From the NCBI GenBank assembly GCA_015183035.1, contig JACZZP010000011.1:620001-684000 (forward strand): a DNA stretch of 64,000 nt, written 5' to 3'. Positions 57,645-64,000 of the stretch are shown piece by piece. A program made the position numbers and the translations under genes. The notes under the pieces were generated by a model, which was given only the letters and a program-made list of their open reading frames with translations, searched no databases and had not been told where the DNA came from. This stretch comes from Meloidogyne chitwoodi. Lineage: Eukaryota > Nematoda > Chromadorea > Rhabditida > Meloidogynidae. Every line of letters starts with the position of its first letter. The stretch's first letter is position 1.

Positions 57645-59372
57645 TTATATTTTTTTGCAAAAAACAACAGAGCTAACTTTAATTGCTCTAGAAATTTCAA
57701 TTTGAGTGACTTTAGTTAAATTATAACGTGAGAAACTAGTAAAAAACTTGTAGTTGACATTTATCTAAAATTAAAAAATATTTAGTTTTGAGAAATAATT
57801 TTCCATAGTTTACATATATTAAATTAAATTGTGAGTATTGTACATGAGAAAAATTGAAGTATTTTATTAATAAATCTTACATATATATCATAATGACTTT
57901 TTGAATAAAGTTCCAAAACAAATGGTTGGTTAGCTTCAAATGGAAATACCCCATAACGTGTTTCTGTTCCCCATCCAAATGATTTTGTCCAAGAGTTTAT
58001 AACAACCTTTTTGAATTTTAAATATTTTTATTAATTATTTAATTAAATAATTACTTTTTTTTCATCAAAACGCGGATTGAAACTAAATAAAATAGAAGCA
58101 TTCTTTTCCATAACACCACTCTCTCCTATATTAATAACAAAATTTTTTGGTCCACTATCATCAATAATAGGTGTTCCAATAATTGTAATCTTCTTTTGAA
58201 GTAGAAAACCAATTCCAAATTTAATTTTCTCAAAATCATAATTTACTGGTACATTCTTAATAAAATAGTTAATTAAAATCCTTATGTTGTCAATTTGAAA
58301 AATGAATTGTTATTACTATTTTGACTAGAAATAATGTAAATTTACTCTTTATTTTAAATTAAAATTAAATATTTTTTAGGATTTTATCTTACCACATTTG
58401 GAAAAATAATTGTCTCTTTGCATTTTGGAAGAGGTCCTGGTGGATTAATGCCGCATAATGTTATAGAAATTAATTTAATTGCTCCATTAATTTCTAATTG
58501 ACTTAAACTACTATGAAAAATACGACGCCGAGGATGGAATGATGCAAAATTAATATTGTTGAAATCGATCTACATATAAGAAATAAAATTAAAATTTAAT
58601 AATCATTCAAAATTTGATAATAATTTTATTTTCTAACATTTCCATGAGTGAATTTATCAAAATAATTCAATAAAAATTTACCAGATATATCCCTTAAAAA
58701 ATCCTTAATTTTAATTAAAAATTTTACATTTATTCCTTCGTATTTTCCTGTTGCATAGGGACTAAATTGCAAAACAAATGTCTCGCCGACTTTATATTGA
58801 AAATGTCCATAATTGGCTTCATTTCCCCATCCATTTTCTTTTGTCCAACTGTTTCGAATAACCTTTAAAAAAATTTTATTTAAAAATTTGAAAGATTTAC
58901 ATTTATTTAAATATTTCTAAATATTTATATTTAAATTATTATTTAATTACTTACAACTTTTTCATCAAAACGAGGATTGAAATGCAAAAAAACATCAGCA
59001 GTTTTAAACAATTCGCCATCTTCTCCCAAGTTTATGGCAAATCGGTCAGTCTTGTTAGTAGGTGTTCCAATAATTATTATTTTTTTCCCTATTGTTAATC
59101 CTTTTCCAAATCCGACCTTCGCAAAATCAATTATTTGTGGTATTTTCTTAAGTATATTTTAATTAATTATAAGAGATTTACTCAATTTTTTAATTATAAT
59201 TTAAATTTAAAAATTCTTTAACCGTATTAAATATAATAATTGGATTAGAACAAGTTTGTGAATCAATTATAGTAGTGCTCAGCCATTTAATTAATAAAAT
59301 GAATGCTATCAACTAAATTTAGTATTTAAAAATTAAAATTTTATTTTAAATTTAATAATATATTACCTTCAT
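57645..59372 (-). CDS. Galectin G: secreted two-CRD galectin
   Basis: ATG AAG at 59372. One extra A in the last exon moves the stop to TAA (57647-57645), shortening the tail by about one residue relative to its paralogues (ending FCKKI). CRD1 has LHFNPRF with W-x-x-E, but the last Arg is Asn (WGNEAN). CRD2 has FSFNPRF (His lost). It shares with galectin F a closely similar signal-exon region and upstream flank (for example AATTCTCTTTAAAATTTGTCATAAAG), pointing to a recent duplication of the pair. Confidence 0.82.
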
Positions 59373-59828
59373 TTTTATTTAAATAATTTTTTAATAATAA
59401 TTATTTAAATTTATTCCCTTTTAAATAAATGTTTTCTTTATTTAAAAACTTGTTTACATTTTTTAAATTTAATCATTTGATAATTTTTATTTTAAAAATA
59501 TTTTAGTAAAACCAAACATATTTTTTTGTTTCCACATTTATTTTTAAAAAGCATTAAAAATTCTCTTTAAAATTTGTCATAAAGTAAACAAATCAGTCTC
59601 GACCATTTGTTAGTTTCTGTCGTTGTATCTATGCTTAGGTATATATATTAATTTTAGCAATTTGCCTCAAAACTTTTCAATGCATTTCCTTGTATCTTTT
59701 TATTGATATCAAATTTGACATTTAAAATATAAATTTAAAACAAAAAATATTGGATTCTGCGACTAAGTGGGGCATAACATTACAAAGATTTTTTGTAAAA
59801 TAATAAGTTTGGAAATATATCTTATTAT

Positions 59829-60674
59829 CAGGGCCTCCAAAAATATTGACGAAAAAGTTGCAAAATATTGAATAAATATTGATGAAAAAATCTCAAAATA
59901 TTGATAGAAATATTGAAAAATCTGTGAAATATTGACCAAATATTGACGAAATTTTTTACAATTTGTCATATTTTACCCTTGGTGACATTTTGTCACATCT
60001 TGCATTACTGACCATTTGTCATATTTTACTCTTGGTGACATTTTCTAATAGTAGAAAATATACAGAACCACATAAAATTGCCTGAAACATAAATTCTGTG
60101 GCTCTGTGGAAAAAATATAGATCTGTGGATTTTCCCCATAATTTCATTCTCTCAGATTCTGAGAAAGTTTTCCGCAGATTCCGAGGTGTTTCCTCAGAAT
60201 CTGCGAGCACCCCAGAATTTTATTGAAACAGATTTTCCCAAGATTCTGTGTTCTGTGCTCAGAACCAAAATCTGGGGGTAATTGTGATAGGTCCCTGTTG
60301 AATAAACATTGTTTCCATCTATTCGGTTAATCCATTCACAAACCAGGCTATTTTATATTTAGTTTTGGCCATTCTTTTTTTATTTGAAATTTAGTTATCA
60401 GCTAAAAATGTTAAAAAATTTGAAATAGCGTTGAAACAATAAAAAATATATAATAGAACAAAGAAAAAGCGAATTTTTGACGCGAATTTTTGAAAAAAGT
60501 CCAAAATATTGACAAAATATTGAAATATTGACAAAAATCCAAAATATTGAAAAATATTGAAATCAAAAACCATCCTAGACTCTCCAAACTAACCCAGAAA
60601 TGTGTTTTTCGTGCATTTCATGCTTCCATTAGTTCGCAAAAAAAATATTGATTTCAATATTTTTGGAGGCCCTA
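59829..60674. mobile_element. hAT-like MITE, 846 bp, with 'CAGAATCTG' insert
   Basis: Ends AGGGCCTCCAAAAATATTGA and its complement, flanked by exact CTTATTAT duplications (59821-59828 and 60675-60682). The interior contains many AAAATATTGA units in both arms and, at about 60060-60295, a block of CAGAATCTG/CTGTGTTCTGTG words related to 20415-20535, probably a nested element. Confidence 0.8.
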
Positions 60675-61054
60675 CTTATTATTCTCAAATTGCTTTTATT
60701 TAATTGTTCCACGTTTTTGATTGAAAAAGTTTCTTCCTCTATTTAATTTTTTAATAAAGTCATAATTGTTATATCAAAAAAGGAGAATGTTATGTAAATA
60801 AATTTTATAATATTTTATTGAATGCTTTTGTTTGTTGGATAGTGAAATAAATTAGTTTTCTAAAATTGTTATTCATAATTTATGTATATTGTATTTTTAA
60901 AATAGGGATTTCCCTAAACATGTAAATATTTTAAAGAAAAATTAAATTCATTAAGGGATTTATTTTATAATTTTCTATTGACCAAAATTAGTAAAAAAGT
61001 TTAAAAAAATTTTAATTTAATTTATTTTTCTAAATTTATTAATAATTAAATAAA

Positions 61055-61185
61055 GATGTATTTGACAATTCAAATTTTTTTATCATCTTCTTTTTTAATT
61101 TTTTATTCATTATCTTAGGCATTTTTAACAATAATTTCAGTTCCATTTGTTATTTTAAATGTGAAAGTCCTTCTCTACAAGAGGT
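61055..61185 (+). pseudogene. Degenerate copy of the small secreted-peptide gene
   Basis: Begins MYLTIQIFLSSSFLIFYSLS like the reading frame at 24840, then meets an in-frame TAG at about 61116. The following sequence (AFLTIISVPFVI) is still related. It abuts the truncated 3' end of galectin H. Confidence 0.5.
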
Positions 61186-62093
61186 CGTGGTGGCTACATA
61201 ATGTTATAGAACTTAATTGAATTGCACCAGTAATTTCTAATTGACTTACTCCATACAAAGAAGAGCGACGAGTAGGATAAAACACTGCAAAAAATTTATT
61301 GTTGACATAGATCTTAAGAAATAAAATTAAATATTTTAAACATTCTAAATTTGATAATAATTTTTAATTTCCATGGGTGAATTTATTAAAATAATTTACT
61401 AAAGTTTAAATAATTATTAATAAATATTTTCTTAAAATTAATTAAAAATTTTACATTTATTGCAGGGTATCTAGGTGTAATAGAATCAAATTCCAAAATA
61501 AATGGCTGGCCAACTTCAAATGGAAAACCACCAGAACGTTCTTCTACACCCCATCCATTTTCCCACCTGTTTCGAACAACCTTTATAATAAAAATTTTAT
61601 TTAAATATTTGAGATTGATATTTATTTAACATTAAATTATTTTTGAATATATTAAATTAATATTGTATATTTATTTAATTACTTACAACATATTCATCAT
61701 AGTCATAATCAAAACGTGGATTGAAATGAAAAGGAACATTAGCAGTTTTAAATAATTCTCCATCTTCTGCCAAATTAATGGCAAATTGATCTGTTTGGTT
61801 AGTAGGTATTCCAGTAATTATTATTTTCTTGCTTCCTGTAAATCCTTTTATAAATCCTTCCTTCACAAAATCAATTATTTGTGGTACTGCCTTAATTAGG
61901 GATTCAAACAATATTTTAATAATAATTTAAATTTAATTAAAGCTCTAACCTTATTAAGTATAGCAATTGGATAAAAACAAGTATTTTGTGCTTCGATTGT
62001 AATAGTTAACCATTTAATTAACAAAATTAGTGTTATCAACTAAATTTATTTAAAATTAAAATATTATGGATTATTTAATAATTTTACCTTCAT
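61175..62093 (-). CDS. Galectin H: secreted single-CRD galectin
   Basis: ATG AAG at 62093, signal exon near 61950-62040, and CRD1 exons near 61686-61890 and 61454-61580. The linker exon ends early: after SITLC it reads SHHDLL and stops (TAG at 61177-61175). CRD1 keeps the complete binding set (HFNPRF, VVRN, WGVEER), so this is one of the best candidates for true galactoside binding. CRD2 has been lost; the break joins directly to the peptide-gene relic at 61055-61185, as if a deletion had fused them. Confidence 0.72.
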
Positions 62094-63098
62094 TTTTAGA
62101 ATTATTTAAATAAAATAATTTTTAAATAATTATTAATATTAATTTTTAATTAAATTTATTCTCTTTTATATATGATTTCCTAAAAACTTGTTTACATATT
62201 TTAAATTTAATCATCTAATAATTTTTTATTACAAAAAGATTTTAGTAAAACTAAATATATTTTTTATTCCTACATTTATTTTAAAAACATTAAAAAATTT
62301 ATCATTCTCTAAAATAGTTATAATGTAAACAATTCAATCACAACCATTTCTTAGTTCCTTTATATCTAAATATGCTTATATGTATATATATTAATATTAC
62401 AGATTTGACTCGTTCATCTAAACATTTCGTTATCTAAATATAAATATCAATTGGTAGAGCGAAACTTCCGGACGCCCACAAAAGCTTACAAAAAAATTAG
62501 TTTATTTCCCTTTTTAAAGACCAATTGGTTCAATAATTTATATAGCATCTTTGTAGAATGGTAATAAATATATATCCAAGTTTTGGTCCGGAAATTTCGG
62601 CCTGCCATCAAATTTGACATTTCTGAATACAAAAAAACTAGCTTCTGCGACTATATGGGGCATACCATTGCAAGGTTTGTTTGTAAAATAATTTTTATTT
62701 TATTTTCAAATGTTTATTTTAATTGTTCCGCGTTGATTAAAAAAATTTTTCATATGTTTATTTTTTGAAATAAAGAAATGATTGTTATATCTAAACGAGG
62801 AGAATGTTACATAAATTTTATTTATTTTGTTGAATGATTTGTCGTTAGAGAATAACAAGCAGGGATGGACGCAATTGTGTATTTTTGTATTTTCTGCTTT
62901 TAAATTATTCTGATTTTTTACTTCATTAAATATATTTAGGAGAATAAAAATAGATATACTAAATAATTATAAATATTATTTATTAATATATTACTTGACA
63001 AATTATTTTTATTTTATTTATCTAAAGAACGGACAGATTTTTCCTGACATTTTTGAGGCTAAAGAAGAAAAGGTAATAAAGAAATAAATTACCTATTC
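62094..63098. other. Intergenic spacer
   Basis: AT-rich; the TCCGGA-type words GAAACTTCCGGACG (62461) and CCGGAAATTTCGGCC (62587) form a loose inverted pair that may mark a decayed element. No exon was recognised. Confidence 0.4.
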
Positions 63099-63671
63099 GG
63101 TAAATGTCAAGTTGATGTCCCACTTGTCCGCAAAGAGAATTCGCTCTTTTCTTTCCTTCTCTTGCATTTTTGGCGTTAGGAGAAGTGCACGCTTATTTTT
63201 CCTTCTCCGCTATAATATGCCTTTTGGCACTTTGAAAGAAAGGGATAAAATAATTAAAATTAATTAATAATAAAGTGAACAAAGATTAATAATCAAAGAA
63301 CATAAATTTTGAACAGCATTCTCAAATAAATTTCTAAAATATCAGGTAGATAACAACCTTTATGGGATTATAATGAAGGGATAAGAACCAGTAAAAGGAC
63401 AAATAATTAGGTAATTCAGTTTCTGTAATGCCTTATCTGATGGACAATTCTGAATCTTAATCTATTCCGAAAAGCTCGATCTGTTGAGTATCGAATTATT
63501 ATCAATTAATTTTAATTATTTTACTCCTTTATTTCCAAGTGCGCCAAAAGCCATATTACAGTGAAGAGGATAAATAAGCGTGCACTTCTCCTAACGCCAA
63601 AAGTGCAAGAGAAGGAAAGAAAAGAGCGAATTCTCTTTGCGGACAGGTAGGACATCAACTGGACATTTACC
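63099..63671. mobile_element. MITE with about 135-bp inverted repeats and 9-bp TSD
   Basis: Arms 63099-63235 and about 63535-63671 are near-perfect inverted repeats (containing GTCCGCAAAGAGAATTCGCT and GCGTTAGGAGAAGTGCACGC). They are flanked by exact TACCTATTC duplications (63090-63098 and 63672-63680). A 9-bp duplication fits a Mutator-like source. The middle is AT-rich and non-coding. Confidence 0.85.
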
Positions 63672-63825
63672 TACCTATTCTTTTTAATTTTTTCTATTTT
63701 ACTTATATATATATTGCTTATTCATTTATTATTAAACACCACAAATAATAAGATAAATATATTTAATTAAATTGGTGAAAAAGTTATATTTTATCAACAT
63801 AAATATTTTTATTTTGTTATCTTCT

Positions 63826-64000
63826 TCAATTATATTTTTTACAAAAAACAACAGAGCTAACTTTAATTGCTCTAGAAATTTCAATCTGACTTACTTTAGT
63901 TAAATCATCAAAATGGTAAAATTGGATATAAGGTTTGTAGTTGAGCTTTACCTAAAATTAAAAAATATTTAGAGAAGAAAAATTAATTTCTTCCTTAGAT
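63826..64000 (-). CDS. Galectin I: 3' end only (runs off right edge)
   Basis: The last exon, 63826-63951, ends with VSSVVFCKKYN and stop TGA, as in the other members. The preceding intron begins at 63952. The rest of the gene lies beyond the window, showing that the array continues. Confidence 0.75.

Overview
The window looks like an AT-rich nematode nuclear genome. Genes are split into small exons by short AT-rich introns (gt...ttag/aag). The recognisable families are metazoan: secreted tandem-repeat galectins, an Ig/spectrin-repeat protein and a MEKK2/3-type kinase. Intron style and base composition would suit a tylenchid plant parasite such as a root-knot nematode, but that placement is inference; no marker gene in the window settles it.

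Layout. (1) 1-636, minus: 5' end of an unknown gene running off the left edge. (2) 2592-16464, minus: a long gene with N-terminal spectrin-like coiled segments followed by four I-set Ig domains. Its 5.8-kb intron (3667-9454) holds a complete six-exon gene on the plus strand (5103-9045) for a predicted secreted protein with a nuclear-localisation-like basic run. That nested gene's own introns carry transposons. (3) 17639-64000, minus: a tandem array of nine galectin loci (called A to I here). Most encode a signal peptide plus two carbohydrate-recognition domains (CRDs); B and H are one-CRD forms, and B is broken by a SINE and a frameshift. DNA transposons with clear target-site duplications (TSDs), a degraded MULE with a FLYWCH gene, a Helitron scrap and a 2.6-kb A-rich simple-sequence tract lie between them. 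(4) 38219-56082, plus: an LTR retroelement of about 17.9 kb inserted in an intron of galectin F. Its two 352-bp LTRs read as identical and are flanked by a 4-bp duplication (ATAT).

The retroelement is the most unusual object. It has a tRNA-primer-site candidate, gag with a zinc knuckle, and a 1868-codon ORF. That ORF begins with an envelope-like, cysteine-rich, furin-site and transmembrane region and continues into Ty3/gypsy-type protease, RT, RNase H and DD35E integrase. After pol comes about 5 kb of AT-rich DNA carrying antisense, intron-containing exons of a host MEKK2/3-like kinase. Next is a 1025-codon ORF for a UPF1-like superfamily 1 RNA helicase with all main motifs intact. A polypurine tract and the 3' LTR follow. 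Because one TSD brackets everything, the helicase and kinase segments appear to be payload of a single element, unless they were inserted later. An SF1 helicase carried by a retroelement could act in packaging, replication or resistance to RNA surveillance; that is inference.

Exon boundaries were read by eye from splice consensus and frame continuity. For galectin A (354 aa) and the nested gene (447 aa) the spliced lengths come out exactly in frame.
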